From: Mycobacterium sp. | GTDB lineage: Bacteria > Actinomycetota > Actinomycetes > Mycobacteriales > Mycobacteriaceae | Assembly (NCBI GenBank): GCA_020438845.1 | Contig: JAGQTV010000044.1 | Span: forward strand, 62,001-126,000 | Direction of reading: 5' to 3' | Length of the DNA: 64,000 nt | In this document: positions 16,831-27,014 of the stretch, piece by piece | How positions within the stretch are numbered: position 1 is the stretch's first letter | How the letters are laid out: every line of letters starts with the position of its first letter | The notes under the pieces: generated by a model | Databases searched by the model: none | Seen by the model: the letters and a program-made list of their open reading frames with translations, nothing else | What the model was told of the DNA's origin: nothing | Translations under genes and position numbers: made by a program

Positions 16831-17895
16831 GTGGCGTTTCGGGTCGTTCAGTGGGCGACCGGCTCGGTCGGGGTTGCGGCCGTGAAAGCGGTTCTCGCCC
16901 ATCCCGAACTCCAACTCGTGGGCTGTTGGGTGCAGTCTCAGGCCAAGGCAGGCCGGGACGTCGGCGACATCGTCGGCACCGCCCCGGTCGGGGTGGTGGC
17001 AACGGACAGCGTTGAGGAGATTCTGAACCTAGATGCCGACGTGGTGGTCTACGCGCCGCTGCTGCCCAACCCCGGCGAGGTGGCGGCGTTATTGCGATCC
17101 GGCAAGAACGTCGTCAGCCCGGTCGGGTGGTTCTACCCCGGCGAGGCGGAGGCGGCCCCGTTGGCTGCCGCCGCGCGGCAGGGCAGCGCCACACTCCATG
17201 GCACGGGAATCGGGCCCGGCGGGGCCACCGAATTGTTTCCGTTGCTGCTCTCGGTGATGTCCACCGAGATCACCCACGTCCGGGCCGAGGAGTTCTCGGA
17301 TCTGCGCAGTTACGGTGCCCCCGACGTGCTGCGGCATGTGATGGGTTTCGGCGGACCTCCGGAGAACGCCCTCAAAGGTCCGATGCAGAAACTCCTCAAT
17401 GGTGGCTTCTTCCAATCTGTTCGCCTGATCGTCGACCGGCTGGGTTTCAACGCCGACCCCCTGATCCGCACCAGCCAGCAGCTAGCCGTGGCCACAGCGC
17501 CCATCGAGTCGCCGATCGGTGTCATCCGCCCGGGCGAGGTCGCCGGTAGGCGGTTCTGCTGGGACGCGGTGGTGACCAACACCATCGTTGTCCGAATTGC
17601 GGTCAACTGGCTGATGGGTGAGGAAAACCTCAGTCCTGCTTGGTCATTCGCACCGGCCGGCGAACGCTACGAGATGGAGGTCCGGGGAAACCCCAACACC
17701 TTCGTCACAGTCAAGGGTTGGCAGCCTGCCACAGTCGAGGAGGGGCTGGCGAGCAACCCCGGCATCGTCGCCACCGCAGCGCACTGCGTCAACTCCATCC
17801 CGGCAGTCTGTGCGGCCGAACCGGGCATCAAGAATTTCTTCGACCTCCCGCCGCTCACGGGCAGAGCAGCCCGATTGTTGAGTCGACGGCATTAG
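16831..17895 (+). CDS. Dihydrodipicolinate reductase-like NAD(P)-binding protein (Rv1059-like)
   Basis: This 354-residue protein, the same length I recall for Rv1059, has an N-terminal Rossmann fold ([29 protein letters not shown]), a conserved [11 protein letters not shown], and a C-terminal dimerisation/substrate region ([21 protein letters not shown]). Relatives are annotated as DapB-like or 2,4-diaminopentanoate dehydrogenase-like, but the mycobacterial enzymes lack a proven substrate. The start is GTG 16831, chosen because the upstream divergent promoter leaves no room for a longer form. It is followed 10 bp later by the SRPBCC gene, as in M. tuberculosis. Confidence 0.85.
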   Translation: MAFRVVQWATGSVGVAAVKAVLAHPELQLVGCWVQSQAKAGRDVGDIVGTAPVGVVATDSVEEILNLDADVVVYAPLLPNPGEVAALLRSGKNVVSPVGWFYPGEAEAAPLAAAARQGSATLHGTGIGPGGATELFPLLLSVMSTEITHVRAEEFSDLRSYGAPDVLRHVMGFGGPPENALKGPMQKLLNGGFFQSVRLIVDRLGFNADPLIRTSQQLAVATAPIESPIGVIRPGEVAGRRFCWDAVVTNTIVVRIAVNWLMGEENLSPAWSFAPAGERYEMEVRGNPNTFVTVKGWQPATVEEGLASNPGIVATAAHCVNSIPAVCAAEPGIKNFFDLPPLTGRAARLLSRRH

Positions 17896-17905
17896 CATCG
17901 CAATC

Positions 17906-18379
17906 GTGCCCACACCCTTAACAGTCCGGCGATCCCGTGCGATACCGGTCGCTCCGGATGAGGCCTTCCGCAAGACCCTGCCAATGTCCCTGCCGACCCT
18001 GTTCAACCGCTGGTACGGACCGCTCCCGCCGATCAAGGCGGTCCGTGATCAGACCGGCGAATGGGACGGTGTCGGACAGACCCGCACCATTGCTCTCGCC
18101 GGCGGCGGAACGATGCGTGAGACCCTGACCGAGATTCACCCCGGCCAGTCGTTCGGCTACACCATCACCAGCATCACCGGACCGATGGCGCCGTTGATCG
18201 ACCACGTGGAGGGCAAGTGGATCTTTGACCCGTACGGAACCGGGACGCGGGTCACCTGGCGGTGGACCCTGCACCCGAAATCAGTGTTCAGCGCACCGGT
18301 GCTACCGGTGTTCGCCCGGCTGTGGCGGGGCTATGTCAACGGGGCGCTGGAGTCGCTGTCGGATTATCTGGTGGGTTGA
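17906..18379 (+). CDS. SRPBCC (START-like/polyketide cyclase) protein, Rv1060-like
   Basis: This 157-residue protein fits the SRPBCC fold: an initial strand after the first Pro residues, helix FRKTLPMSLPTLFNRWYGPLPPI, repeated beta strands (GQTRTIALAGGGTMRETLTEI, TRVTWRWTLHP) and a long C-terminal helix (LPVFARLWRGYVNGALESLSDYL). Such domains bind hydrophobic ligands in a deep cavity. It sits between the Rv1059-like and Rv1061-like genes with 10-bp and 2-bp spacing, so it is part of a three-gene operon. The ligand is unknown. Confidence 0.82.
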   Translation: MPTPLTVRRSRAIPVAPDEAFRKTLPMSLPTLFNRWYGPLPPIKAVRDQTGEWDGVGQTRTIALAGGGTMRETLTEIHPGQSFGYTITSITGPMAPLIDHVEGKWIFDPYGTGTRVTWRWTLHPKSVFSAPVLPVFARLWRGYVNGALESLSDYLVG

Positions 18380-18381
18380 CC

Positions 18382-19251
18382 GTGTGCCGACTCTTCGGTC
18401 TGCATGCCGGGCGCAGGGTGGTCTCGGCGACGTTCTGGCTGCTGGACGCCCCGGACAGCCTGGCCGCCCAGAGTCGGCGGAACCCGGACGGCACCGGTCT
18501 GGGGGTGTTCGGACCGACCGGCGAGCCGGAACTCCGCAAGCAGCCCATTGCGGCCTGGGACGACCGCGCGTTCCACTGCGAGGCCCAGGAGATGACGGGA
18601 ACGACGTTCCTGGCCCATGTGCGCTATGCGACCAACGGCGCATTGACGGCTGCGAACACCCATCCCTTCCTTCAGGACGGGCGGCTGTTCGCGCACAACG
18701 GTGTCGTCGAGGGCGTCGAGCACCTCGACACCCGACTGCGTGAACTTGGAGCATCGGAACTCGTTGGCGGTCAAACGGATTCAGAGCGGGTATTCGCCTT
18801 GATCACTGCCCACACCCGGCGCCGCGGCGGTGACGTGGGAGCGGGGATCCGCGACGCGGTCGGCTGGATCGCCGACAATCTGCCGGTGTATGCCCTCAAC
18901 ATCCTGCTGTCTACGGCGACCGACTTCTGGGCGTTGCGCTACCCCGACTCCCACGAACTCTATGTGCTCGACCGCCGCGAGTCCGGGTTGCAGACAGCCG
19001 GTTTCGACTTGTGTACTCATCGGATCTGCGCCCGGTCCAAAGGTCTTGCTGCGCTGCCGTCGGTGGTTCTCGCCAGCGAGCCGATGAACGACGATCGGGG
19101 TTGGCAACCGCTCGGTTCCGGTGAACTGATCCACCTCGACGGCGACCTGAACCTCACCCGGAAGGTCGAGTTCCCCAACCCGCCCGCACACCTGCTGCGA
19201 CGCTCCGACCTGAGCCCGACCGCACAGGCGGCGCAACACCCGCAGTCTTAG
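18382..19251 (+). CDS. Class II glutamine amidotransferase (Rv1061-like)
   Basis: This 289-residue N-terminal-nucleophile hydrolase has the catalytic Cys at position 2 (MCRLFGLHAG), then ATNGALTAANTHPF, GRLFAHNGVVEG and the C-terminal ASEPMNDDRGWQPLGSGEL, which includes the usual strand before the GEL turn. Class II amidotransferases release ammonia from glutamine or, in EgtC-like members, hydrolyse a gamma-glutamyl bond. The physiological acceptor is unknown. The GTG at 18382 follows the SRPBCC stop by 2 bp and places Cys at residue 2, which fixes the start. Confidence 0.88.
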   Translation: MCRLFGLHAGRRVVSATFWLLDAPDSLAAQSRRNPDGTGLGVFGPTGEPELRKQPIAAWDDRAFHCEAQEMTGTTFLAHVRYATNGALTAANTHPFLQDGRLFAHNGVVEGVEHLDTRLRELGASELVGGQTDSERVFALITAHTRRRGGDVGAGIRDAVGWIADNLPVYALNILLSTATDFWALRYPDSHELYVLDRRESGLQTAGFDLCTHRICARSKGLAALPSVVLASEPMNDDRGWQPLGSGELIHLDGDLNLTRKVEFPNPPAHLLRRSDLSPTAQAAQHPQS

Positions 19252-19252
19252 A

Positions 19253-20893
19253 TCAGCGAATGTCGCGCCGATGCAGGGCGAGTAGGCCGAATCCGCCAAG
19301 AGCGACGGTCCCGGCGAGCAGCCAGATCACAGGTGCGGCCCGGAACGGCTCTCCGGGGACTCGCGGCGTGTGGGCGAAGGGGCTGAGGTTCAAAATCCAT
19401 TGCGGCATGCCGGCTATCGAACCCAGCACGTACAGGGAGAACGCGGCGACCAGCACCGCCCACGCCGCCGAAGCGAAGCGCGGCAGTATGCCGAAGATCG
19501 CCAACGTGAGCCCGGCCAGCAGCCACACCGCAGGGAGTTGGACGGCGGCTGCCGCCACCACCCGGGGCATGGCCATCGGCAGGTCGCCGACCGCCAACCC
19601 GTAGGCGGTTCCGGCCACAACTCCCGCGGCCAGGAGGCTCGCGGCCGTCCCCGCAACAGCGAACACCAAATGACTGGCCGCCCAGTGTCCCCGGCTCACC
19701 GCGCCGCCCAGCACCGTCTCCGCCCGCCCGGAGGCCTCCTCGCCGTGTAGCCGCAATGTTGCCGAAATCGCTTGTGCTGCAGCGCCGATACCGATGAAAC
19801 TGAATGAGATCGCGATGAACGTATCCTCCATGCCGGCCGTTCCGCCGAACCGTTCGATGATTTCGCGTACCTGCGCACTGTCGCCTATCGCGTCAGCGAT
19901 GCCGTGGGTGATGCTCCCGACCAGCAGTGCGTAGAGGGACAGCCCGATTGTCCAAGCCAGTACCGAGCCCCGTTGCAACCGCCACGCCAGGCCGAACGAG
20001 CCGGCGAGCGACCCGGCTGCGGTGGCGGGACCTGTCCCGTCGGCGAGCAATCCGGCGCCGACGTCGCGGCTGTTCAACAGAAGGTAGGCCGCGACGGTGA
20101 GCGCCGCCGCCGTTATCGCGTGTAGCCCCAGCACCTCCCAGCGTTCACCGGCATAGGGCCGCACCTGCAGCGACCAGCCAAGTGGCGAGAGCCAGGACAG
20201 CGCACCGTTTCCTGCGTCCCCGATGGCGCGGAACGCAAACGCCGCACCGAGGATTGCGAACGCCAGCCCCCGCGCAGTGCGGGCTGCCGAAGTCAACTGT
20301 GCACAGACCGCGGCCACTGCCGCGAATACCAGACCGGAAGCCGCCAACGCCGATCCGAAAGCCACCGAACCGGCCGCCGGGAGGTCTGTGCCCAGCAGCC
20401 CGGCCGTTCCGATGAGTCCGGTGAGGAGCGAGGCGCCGCCGGCCAGGAGAAGCGCGGCGGTAAGGCCGGCATAACGGCCCACTACGGTGGAATCGAGAAG
20501 TTCGGTTCGCCCGGTCTCCTCGTCGCCGCGGGTGTGCCGGATGACGGTCAAGATGACGGCAACGCCGATGAGCGCGTGGAACATCCCGGCTTTCCACATC
20601 GCGGTGGTGCCAACCGAGTCGTTGTAAATGTTTCCGTACAGCGCCCGCTGGGCGGGGCTGGCCGTCACCGAAGCGACGAATGCCGCGCGCTGGGCGGCTT
20701 CAGGGTAGACGCTCAGGATGCTGGCGACGTACACCGTGGACAACGGCACCGATAGCAGTAAAACCCACAGCGGCAGAACGATTCGGTCCCGACGCAAGAA
20801 CAGGCGCAGCAGTCCAACCGTGCCGGTCAGCGGCGAGGCCGGGCGAGCAGGGCTCGTTCGGCGGTGTCGTGGACCTTGCAGGACGGTGCTCAC
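19253..20893 (-). CDS. ABC-2 type exporter permease (polyketide-antibiotic exporter family)
   Basis: This 546-residue integral membrane protein has about twelve hydrophobic segments arranged as two six-helix halves. After a basic N-terminus it opens [25 protein letters not shown]. The size and two-half layout match tetronasin-type exporter permeases such as Rv1217c. The cytoplasmic segment [20 protein letters not shown] and its counterpart [19 protein letters not shown] are typical of the family. Its ATG overlaps the stop of the ATPase gene as ATGA, so it is translationally coupled to it. It probably exports a hydrophobic compound or drug. Confidence 0.87.
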   Translation of the reverse strand: MSTVLQGPRHRRTSPARPASPLTGTVGLLRLFLRRDRIVLPLWVLLLSVPLSTVYVASILSVYPEAAQRAAFVASVTASPAQRALYGNIYNDSVGTTAMWKAGMFHALIGVAVILTVIRHTRGDEETGRTELLDSTVVGRYAGLTAALLLAGGASLLTGLIGTAGLLGTDLPAAGSVAFGSALAASGLVFAAVAAVCAQLTSAARTARGLAFAILGAAFAFRAIGDAGNGALSWLSPLGWSLQVRPYAGERWEVLGLHAITAAALTVAAYLLLNSRDVGAGLLADGTGPATAAGSLAGSFGLAWRLQRGSVLAWTIGLSLYALLVGSITHGIADAIGDSAQVREIIERFGGTAGMEDTFIAISFSFIGIGAAAQAISATLRLHGEEASGRAETVLGGAVSRGHWAASHLVFAVAGTAASLLAAGVVAGTAYGLAVGDLPMAMPRVVAAAAVQLPAVWLLAGLTLAIFGILPRFASAAWAVLVAAFSLYVLGSIAGMPQWILNLSPFAHTPRVPGEPFRAAPVIWLLAGTVALGGFGLLALHRRDIR

Positions 20894-21846
20894 GGAAGGG
20901 TTTTCGCCTGAGTTTCCGCGTTCGTGTCAGCGTCTTTGTCAGGGTCTGTGGCAGCGTCGGTGTCAGCGCCTGTGTCGTAGTGCCGCATGAAAAGTTCCTC
21001 CAGAGTGGGCGGCCGGCTGACCAGGCTGCGCACCCCGATTCGCCCGAGCGCCCAGACGAACTCGGGCAGGGCTGAACTGTCGACTTGGGCCCGCAAAACC
21101 CGCCCGTCGAAGTGGAGGTCCTCGACTCCCGGAATCCGAGCCAGACCCTCGGGCGGTCCGAGCAGCTCGGCGGTTACCGACGTGCGCGCCAGGTGCCGCA
21201 TCGAAGCCAGGGTTCCGGTCTCCACCGTCCGGCCCGCCCTGATGATCGTGACCTGCCCGCAGAGGGCCTCGGTCTCGGCCAGTACGTGACTGGACAGCAG
21301 TACGGTGACACCGCGGTCGCGTGCCTCAAGAACGCACTGACGAAAGACGTTCTCCATCAATGGGTCCAGGCCGCTGCTGGGTTCGTCGAGCAGCAACAGT
21401 CGGGCGTTGGAGGAAAGGGCGGAGATCAGTGACACCTTCTGTCGGTTGCCCTTGGAGTAGTTGCGCACCTTCTTGGTGGGATCGAGGGCGAACCGCTCGA
21501 TGAGTTCGCCGCGGCGCCGTTGGTCGATCCCGCCCCGCATTCGGGCCAACAGGTCGATGGTCTCGCCGCCGGTCAGCGACGGCCACAACGTCACCTCGCC
21601 CGGCACGTAGGCGATGTCGCGGTGCAGGGCGACCGCGTCACGCCACGGATCCCGGCCGAACAGCGCTGCCCTGCCGCCGCTCGCTCGGACGACTCCCAGT
21701 AACACCCGCAGCGTGGTGGACTTTCCCGCCCCGTTCGGGCCCAGAAAGCCATGCACCTCGCCCTCGGCGACCCGGAGGTCCAGGCCGTCAAGTGCATGCA
21801 CCCGGCCGAAGTTCTTCCGCAACCCGTGCAGGTCGATCACGTTCAC
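20890..21846 (-). CDS. ABC transporter ATP-binding protein (drug exporter type)
   Basis: This 318-residue ATPase has Walker [11 protein letters not shown]-loop-region sequence [16 protein letters not shown], a signature motif reduced to [12 protein letters not shown] (standard LSGGQ in a drug-exporter variant), Walker [14 protein letters not shown] and switch His SSHVLAE. After the ATPase core a C-terminal domain ends in an Asp/Thr/Ala-rich tail ([17 protein letters not shown]). It powers the adjacent permease and resembles Rv1218c. I chose GTG 21846, which overlaps the patatin stop by 4 bp; GTG 21840 is an alternative. A longer in-frame reading upstream is only a shadow of the patatin gene. 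Confidence 0.9.
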   Translation of the reverse strand: MNVIDLHGLRKNFGRVHALDGLDLRVAEGEVHGFLGPNGAGKSTTLRVLLGVVRASGGRAALFGRDPWRDAVALHRDIAYVPGEVTLWPSLTGGETIDLLARMRGGIDQRRRGELIERFALDPTKKVRNYSKGNRQKVSLISALSSNARLLLLDEPSSGLDPLMENVFRQCVLEARDRGVTVLLSSHVLAETEALCGQVTIIRAGRTVETGTLASMRHLARTSVTAELLGPPEGLARIPGVEDLHFDGRVLRAQVDSSALPEFVWALGRIGVRSLVSRPPTLEELFMRHYDTGADTDAATDPDKDADTNAETQAKTLP

Positions 21847-22817
21847 GGCTGCGACGCTGCCTTCGGGTCGACGTCCAGAGCATCGAGAGCCCGTGCGGCC
21901 AGATCCCGACCGAGCTGGATCACCTCGGTGGCCCGGTGAAAATCCAGGCTGCGACAACTGTTCCGCGGTACCTCGATGAGAAGGTCGGGCGGATAGGTCG
22001 CCATCTGGTGACGGGCCAAAGCGGCCTGGGCGATCTCGATGGTCCGGTTCATCACGGCGAAGCCACCGAGTTTGGGGATCGTCGGGTCCGCGGGCCCGTC
22101 GAGATCTTCTTCCGGATCCTCGCTGTCGGCATCTTGCGGGAAGAACGTCGGCTCCGGTCCGGCGCCGAATCTCTCCCAGAGCGCCGAGGTGCTGCGCACC
22201 AACCGGTTCAGCCGCTCCCGGGCCGGCGTCAGCTCGGCGCCGGCAGCCTCGTCGGCGGCGTTGTCGGTATCGGCCCGAAACAGACTGACGCCGATGGTGA
22301 GGTCGGCGTTGACAGCCGCGACGGGTGCCATCGGCAGCGGATCGAGGATTCCGCCGTCGGCCAGCAGTCGCCCGTCGAGCAGATGCGGGGAGATCACTCC
22401 GGGAATGGCGATCGAAGCGCGGATGGCGGCATCGAGCGGTCCACGTTGCAGCCATACCGATTTGCCCGCAATGAGGTCGGTCGCGACCGCGGTGTAGGGA
22501 ATGGGCAGATTCTCGATCGTGGTGTCGCCCAACATGTCGCGGACAGCGTCGAGAATCTTCTCGGCCCGCAGTGACCCGGCAGCCGCTATCGACGGATCGA
22601 GCAGACGCAGCAGTGAACGCTGGGTCAGCGTGGTGGCCCAGGCGACGAACTCCTCGAGGGCGCCGGCAGCGTGCAGCCCTCCCACCAGGGCGCCCATTGA
22701 GGATCCGGCGATACCAACGACGTCGTAGCCGCGGGCCTGCAGTTCGTTGATGACGCCGATATGGGCATACCCGCGCGCGCCCCCGCTGCCGAGAGCTAAC
22801 GCCACTCGTTTGGCCAT
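21843..22817 (-). CDS. Patatin-like phospholipase (Rv1063c-like)
   Basis: This 324-residue patatin-fold lipase has the oxyanion hole GSGGARG (residues 10-16), the nucleophile elbow GSSMG near residues 38-42, and the catalytic Asp in LADGG near residue 153. These form the Ser-Asp dyad. It should hydrolyse acyl chains from phospholipids or neutral lipids; there is no signal peptide. Rv1063c is its likely M. tuberculosis counterpart. Here its stop overlaps the start of an ABC exporter ATPase by 4 bp, an arrangement I do not recall next to Rv1063c. Confidence 0.88.
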   Translation of the reverse strand: MAKRVALALGSGGARGYAHIGVINELQARGYDVVGIAGSSMGALVGGLHAAGALEEFVAWATTLTQRSLLRLLDPSIAAAGSLRAEKILDAVRDMLGDTTIENLPIPYTAVATDLIAGKSVWLQRGPLDAAIRASIAIPGVISPHLLDGRLLADGGILDPLPMAPVAAVNADLTIGVSLFRADTDNAADEAAGAELTPARERLNRLVRSTSALWERFGAGPEPTFFPQDADSEDPEEDLDGPADPTIPKLGGFAVMNRTIEIAQAALARHQMATYPPDLLIEVPRNSCRSLDFHRATEVIQLGRDLAARALDALDVDPKAASQP

Positions 22818-22867
22818 GGCTCCATTCTCGTTCTGGCCGCAATAGGTTTTCCCATGATGGAAATTCC

Positions 22868-23323
22868 TCAGCAGCCTCCGTCGGCGGCCGCCCGCACCGC
22901 GATGATGACGCCGGCTCGTTGCGGGTCGCTCAGTTCAGCCCAGGTTTTCTGGAACGTCGCCCGGCCGGTCTCGGTGGAGCCCTGCAGATCTTCGAGGTAG
23001 GACTCGACGAGGGTGTGCGGGTCACCACCCCGGGAGTCCATCCAATCCTTGGCGGCAAGGCAGGCCTGCGCGTACTGCTCCTCGGTGGACTCTGCCGGGA
23101 TGTCCAGCCTGGTGGTCACCCCGCCCGCCGACACTCCTGCCGGACCGTTCTCAGACGGGGCCCCGGATTGAGCCGCCGATTGCGCTGCGGACGGCGCCGG
23201 GCCCGGCGATAGTGCCTTGCTTCCCTGCCCCTCGACCGAGCACGCCGTCAGGGCGGCCATGACGCAGACGATGGCCAAGGGCAGGGGGTGACGATGATCT
23301 CGAGCGCTGAGCATGAGCCCCAA
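22868..23323 (-). CDS. lpqV: Lipoprotein LpqV
   Basis: This 151-residue lipoprotein has a signal with hydrophobic stretch [14 protein letters not shown]; the lipobox LTAC gives lipidation at Cys28. A Ser/Ala/Pro-rich linker follows, then a compact domain with [29 protein letters not shown] and a C-terminal Cys, probably disulfide-bonded to the earlier one. This matches LpqV (Rv1064c) in order and neighbourhood. Function is unknown; it is anchored on the outer face of the plasma membrane. ATG 23323 is used; ATG 23314 is possible. Confidence 0.85.
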   Translation of the reverse strand: MGLMLSARDHRHPLPLAIVCVMAALTACSVEGQGSKALSPGPAPSAAQSAAQSGAPSENGPAGVSAGGVTTRLDIPAESTEEQYAQACLAAKDWMDSRGGDPHTLVESYLEDLQGSTETGRATFQKTWAELSDPQRAGVIIAVRAAADGGC

Positions 23324-23350
23324 TCTATGTTGGCGGGTTTGGTTCGGCCG

Positions 23351-25039
23351 TCATTGCGCATAGTCCTGCGTGACCATCCCGCGCAACCGCTCGGTCTTCT
23401 CCGGCGTCCAGCCTGGTGGCTGCATGACCGCGGCCCAGGCGTTGACGACGTCCTTGACGTAGCGATGTCCGTGGCCGTCCGGTACGTCGACCGCCACTGC
23501 CATGTCGGCGGACACCTGGAGGAAGGTCACCACCGGGATCCAGTTCATGTCGCCGGACACGTCGTAACCGCGTGGCTCGCGCAGCCAGTCCGGAATGGCG
23601 AACAGCAGGTCCGGGTTCCACCACGCGATCGGGTCGGAGGCGTGCTGGAGGTAGGCGATCCGCGGATTGCCCCAGGGCGCATCCGGACGGCCGAGGTTCT
23701 CGGCGCGCGCGGCGAACCGCACGTTGGCGCCATCGTCGAAAATCGGCAGCCACTCCGGTGAACCGGGGTCGCGATTGAAAGTGACATCGTCGCGCATCGT
23801 GTTCTGGAACGTCGGACCCGAGAACAGTGCTCCGTTGGTGCGGGCGATGATGTTGTTGGGACTCAGGAATGGGGCCTCGCCGCCGAACGAGCCAAGGCTC
23901 TCGCCGAACACGACGATCTTGGGCCGCTGGCCCTCCGGCAGCTCGCGTACCTTCTCGTCGACCGCTTCGAACAATGCCTGACCGGCCTGCCGGGCATTCT
24001 CCTTGTCCACGAGGAATGACAGCCAGCTGGGCAGGAACGAGTACTGCATGCTGACGATCGCGGTGTCACCGTTGTACATGTACTCCAGCGAGTCGGCCTC
24101 GGCTGCGTTGATCCACCCCGTTCCGGTGGTGGTTCCGACCGCGATGACTTTGCGCTTCAAGCCGCCCTCGCGTTCCAGCTCGCGGGCGGCCAGTTCCGCG
24201 GTTTCGCGAATCCCGTGGGCGGAGTGCAGCCCCGCATAGGCCCGGATCGGTTCCATGGCCGGTGCGTTGTTGAACTCACTGAGCTGCTTCACGGTTGGGC
24301 CACCGCGAACGAAGATGCGGCCCTGATTGCCCATCGACGCCCAGGACACCAACGAGCCGGGACCGCCTGACCGCAGTGAACTGGTGGGCGGCGGGTGGTT
24401 GGGGTCCATCTCGTCATTGATCGACGAGAACGTCTTGTTGAGCACGCTCATCGCGCCGCGGACCACCACGCCGTTAAGGATCGCGATTGCCAGTGCCAGC
24501 AGCAGAGTCACCACGACGACGAACGAAACCCGAGGAGGGGCAACGCGATTGAGCAGGCCGACGAGGAACCTCACCAGCCTGCCGATGAGTTGGCCGATCT
24601 CGACGAACACGAACAGCAGGACCACCGACAGTAGCGCGGCCTGGATGTAGTTGTACCAGTGCAGTCGTGGCACGCCCATGAGGTCGCGAACGTGGTTCTG
24701 CCAGATATGGAAGTAGATGATGCCGGCCAGCAGACCGAGTGCGCCGAGGATGACCAGAACGGTCCAAGCCCGGCGCGGCGCGGGAGGGCTGCTGGGCCGC
24801 GACTGCATGAACCGAACCAGCCAGACGCCGAACACACCGAGTCCGTAGCCGATCGAGCCTGCTGCGCCGCTCACGATGCCTTGGAACAACGGGCCGCGGG
24901 GCAAGAGCGACGGTGTCATCGACAGCAGCAGGAAAATCAGGCCGACGGCGGTGCCGGTGAAGGTGTACCGCCGCTGCCACCAGTCCCGCTTAGGTTCCTG
25001 GGGCTGCGCGGGCCTGGGTGCGGCCTCGGTGACGGTCAC
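23351..25039 (-). CDS. Abhydrolase_9 family membrane alpha/beta-hydrolase (Rv1069c-like)
   Basis: This 562-residue protein has about four to five transmembrane segments in its first 215 residues (TGTAVGLIFLLLSMTPSLLPRG, VLVILGALGLLAGIIYF, AALLSVVLLFVFVEIGQLIG, FVVVVTLLLALAIAIL). A hydrolase domain with nucleophile elbow FGESLGSFGG follows. The combination is characteristic of the PF10081-type alpha/beta-hydrolase family, of which Rv1069c is a member. The substrate is unknown, and the active site probably faces the membrane or periplasm. GTG 25039 is chosen because it follows the echA8 stop by 11 bp; no strong ribosome site is present, consistent with coupling to echA8. Confidence 0.85.
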   Translation of the reverse strand: MTVTEAAPRPAQPQEPKRDWWQRRYTFTGTAVGLIFLLLSMTPSLLPRGPLFQGIVSGAAGSIGYGLGVFGVWLVRFMQSRPSSPPAPRRAWTVLVILGALGLLAGIIYFHIWQNHVRDLMGVPRLHWYNYIQAALLSVVLLFVFVEIGQLIGRLVRFLVGLLNRVAPPRVSFVVVVTLLLALAIAILNGVVVRGAMSVLNKTFSSINDEMDPNHPPPTSSLRSGGPGSLVSWASMGNQGRIFVRGGPTVKQLSEFNNAPAMEPIRAYAGLHSAHGIRETAELAARELEREGGLKRKVIAVGTTTGTGWINAAEADSLEYMYNGDTAIVSMQYSFLPSWLSFLVDKENARQAGQALFEAVDEKVRELPEGQRPKIVVFGESLGSFGGEAPFLSPNNIIARTNGALFSGPTFQNTMRDDVTFNRDPGSPEWLPIFDDGANVRFAARAENLGRPDAPWGNPRIAYLQHASDPIAWWNPDLLFAIPDWLREPRGYDVSGDMNWIPVVTFLQVSADMAVAVDVPDGHGHRYVKDVVNAWAAVMQPPGWTPEKTERLRGMVTQDYAQ

Positions 25040-25050
25040 GAGCAGCAACC

Positions 25051-25824
25051 CTAGCGGTGGCTGAAATTCGGGGCGCGCTTCTCGGTGAAGGCAGCCATGC
25101 CCTCGGACTGGTCCTCGGTCGCAAACGCCGAGTGGAAGAGTCGCCGCTCGTAGAGCAACCCCTCGGCGAGACTTGATTCGAACGCCCGGTTGACGGCCTC
25201 CTTGGCCATTCGGGCGGCCGAGCGGGACATCTGCGAAATCGTGGTGGCCACCGCGTTGGCCTCGTCGAGGAGCTTGTCTACGGGGACGACCCGGGACACC
25301 AGGCCGCTGCGTTCGGCCTCGGCGGCGTCGATCATCCGGCCGGTGAGGATCATGTCCATCGCCTTCGCCTTGCCGATCGCGCGGGTCAACCGCTGCGAGC
25401 CGCCCATACCGGGCAGCACGCCGAGCTTGATCTCCGGCTGGCCGAACTTCGCGTTGTCGGCGGCGATGAGAACGTCGCACATCATCGCAAGCTCACAGCC
25501 CCCGCCCAGGGCGTAGCCGGCCACCGCGGCGATCAGCGGGGTGCGCACCGCGGTCAGCCGGCCCCAGCCGGCGAATAAATCGGAGTCGAACACCTCGGAG
25601 AAGGACAGTGCGGCCATCTCCTTGATGTCGGCACCCGCCGCGAACGCCTTGGCCGAACCGGTGACGATGATGGCCCCGATGCCCGCATCGGCGTCGAACT
25701 CCGCGGCGGCCGCGGTGACTTCCGCCATCACCTGGCTGTTCAACGCGTTCAGCGCTTCCGGACGGTTGAGTGTGATTGTGCCGACCCGCTCGGTGCGGGT
25801 CGTCAGAATGGTCTCGTAGCTCAC
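25051..25824 (-). CDS. echA8: Enoyl-CoA hydratase EchA8
   Basis: This 257-residue crotonase-fold protein, exactly the length of Rv1070c, hydrates 2-enoyl-CoA to 3-hydroxyacyl-CoA in fatty-acid beta-oxidation. Visible features are [13 protein letters not shown], the oxyanion-hole segments [11 protein letters not shown] and [16 protein letters not shown] (first catalytic Glu), and [20 protein letters not shown] (second Glu). GTG 25824 has AAGGAG upstream. It lies 20 bp downstream of echA9 in the same operon. Confidence 0.95.
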   Translation of the reverse strand: MSYETILTTRTERVGTITLNRPEALNALNSQVMAEVTAAAAEFDADAGIGAIIVTGSAKAFAAGADIKEMAALSFSEVFDSDLFAGWGRLTAVRTPLIAAVAGYALGGGCELAMMCDVLIAADNAKFGQPEIKLGVLPGMGGSQRLTRAIGKAKAMDMILTGRMIDAAEAERSGLVSRVVPVDKLLDEANAVATTISQMSRSAARMAKEAVNRAFESSLAEGLLYERRLFHSAFATEDQSEGMAAFTEKRAPNFSHR

Positions 25825-25844
25825 GTGTGCTCCTTGTCGCGGCG

Positions 25845-26882
25845 TCAGAACGTCAGGTCCGGATGGGCTGGTGCGAAGTAGCCGTCGATGTCCTCGTCGG
25901 TGACCGCCGCCAGCGAAGCCGGTGACCACTGCGGGTTCCGGTCCTTGTCCACCAGTTGTGCGCGGATGCCTTCGACCAGGTCATGCGAGCGCAGTGACGC
26001 GCACGACACCCGGTACTCCTGCACCAGAACCTGCTCCAGGCTCTCCAGCTTCGCGGCTCGGCGCACTGCTGCGAGGGTGACGGCAAGGGCAATCGGCGAA
26101 CGGGTCGCGATGAGGTCGGCTGCGTCGTTTGCCGGGCCCTCGTCGTGGCTCCGCAGCGCGGCAACGATGTCGGCGACGCTCCGTCCGGCGTAGCAATGGT
26201 CTATCCAGTTCCGTTTCGCGGCAAGGCTACTGGGGGGTGGATCTTCGGCGAAGGCGGTAATCGCGTTCTCCACCCCTTCGCCGGCGATCGCCGCGACGAA
26301 GGGTTCAAGCTCGCGCTGCGGGACGTAGTGGTCGGCGAAACCGAGCGCTATCGCATCGGCCCCGGAGAATGGCGCGCCGGTCAGCGCAGCATGCAGGCCG
26401 AGTCGGCCCGGAGCGCGCGACAACAGGTAGGTACCCCCGACGTCGGGGATGAATCCGATGCCGACTTCGGGCATGGCGATCTTGGAGTTGTCGGTGACCA
26501 CGCGCACATTGCCGTGTGCGCTGACACCGACGCCGCCGCCCATCACAATGCCGGCCATCAGCGCGACGTAGGGCTTGGGGTAGCGGCCGATCGTGGCGTT
26601 CAGGCGGTACTCGTCGAACCAGAACGCACGCGCTTCGGCACCGTCGGCTTTGGCGCTGTGATAGATGGCGACCACGTCCCCGCCGGCGCACAGGCCGCGC
26701 TCGCCGGCGCCGTCGACCACCACGGCGCGCACCTCGTCGTCCCCGGCCCAGTCGGACAGGGTCTGGTGCATGGCAATGACCATGGAGTGGGTCAGCGAAT
26801 TGATCGCACTCGGGCGGTTGAGGGTGATGAAACCGACACCGCCGTGGACTCGGGTCAGGATCTCGTGGGAGTCAGCCGGCAC
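25845..26882 (-). CDS. echA9: 3-hydroxyisobutyryl-CoA hydrolase-like crotonase EchA9
   Basis: This 345-residue protein, the size of Rv1071c, is a crotonase-fold protein of the longer 3-hydroxyisobutyryl-CoA hydrolase group. Motifs are [41 protein letters not shown] and [15 protein letters not shown]. The C-terminal HIBCH/ECH_2 extension includes [12 protein letters not shown]. It releases CoA during valine breakdown. GTG 26882 (VPADSHEIL) is preferred to the TTG at 26888, since AAGAG is then 6 nt upstream. It is the first gene of the echA9-echA8-hydrolase operon. Confidence 0.92.
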   Translation of the reverse strand: MPADSHEILTRVHGGVGFITLNRPSAINSLTHSMVIAMHQTLSDWAGDDEVRAVVVDGAGERGLCAGGDVVAIYHSAKADGAEARAFWFDEYRLNATIGRYPKPYVALMAGIVMGGGVGVSAHGNVRVVTDNSKIAMPEVGIGFIPDVGGTYLLSRAPGRLGLHAALTGAPFSGADAIALGFADHYVPQRELEPFVAAIAGEGVENAITAFAEDPPPSSLAAKRNWIDHCYAGRSVADIVAALRSHDEGPANDAADLIATRSPIALAVTLAAVRRAAKLESLEQVLVQEYRVSCASLRSHDLVEGIRAQLVDKDRNPQWSPASLAAVTDEDIDGYFAPAHPDLTF

Positions 26883-27014
26883 GTCCAACTCTTACCAGGT
26901 CACCCCGGCGAGGTGACTCCGCGGGTACTGTCAGGGTCACGGTCGTCTCGGGAACATAGCGGCGTGCTCGACCGTTAGAGGCTGTGTACACCAATGTTTA
27001 GGAAGGAATCCACG

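Noticed and set aside
20890-22842. A 650-codon minus-strand frame that seems to fuse another protein to the ABC ATPase
   Set aside because: The N-terminal 330 codons are an out-of-frame reading of the patatin gene; the ATPase begins at 21846 with an overlap to the patatin stop.
23351-25480. 709-codon reading of the Abhydrolase_9 gene
   Set aside because: The first 147 codons are an out-of-frame overlap of echA8; the start at 25039 follows the echA8 stop directly.
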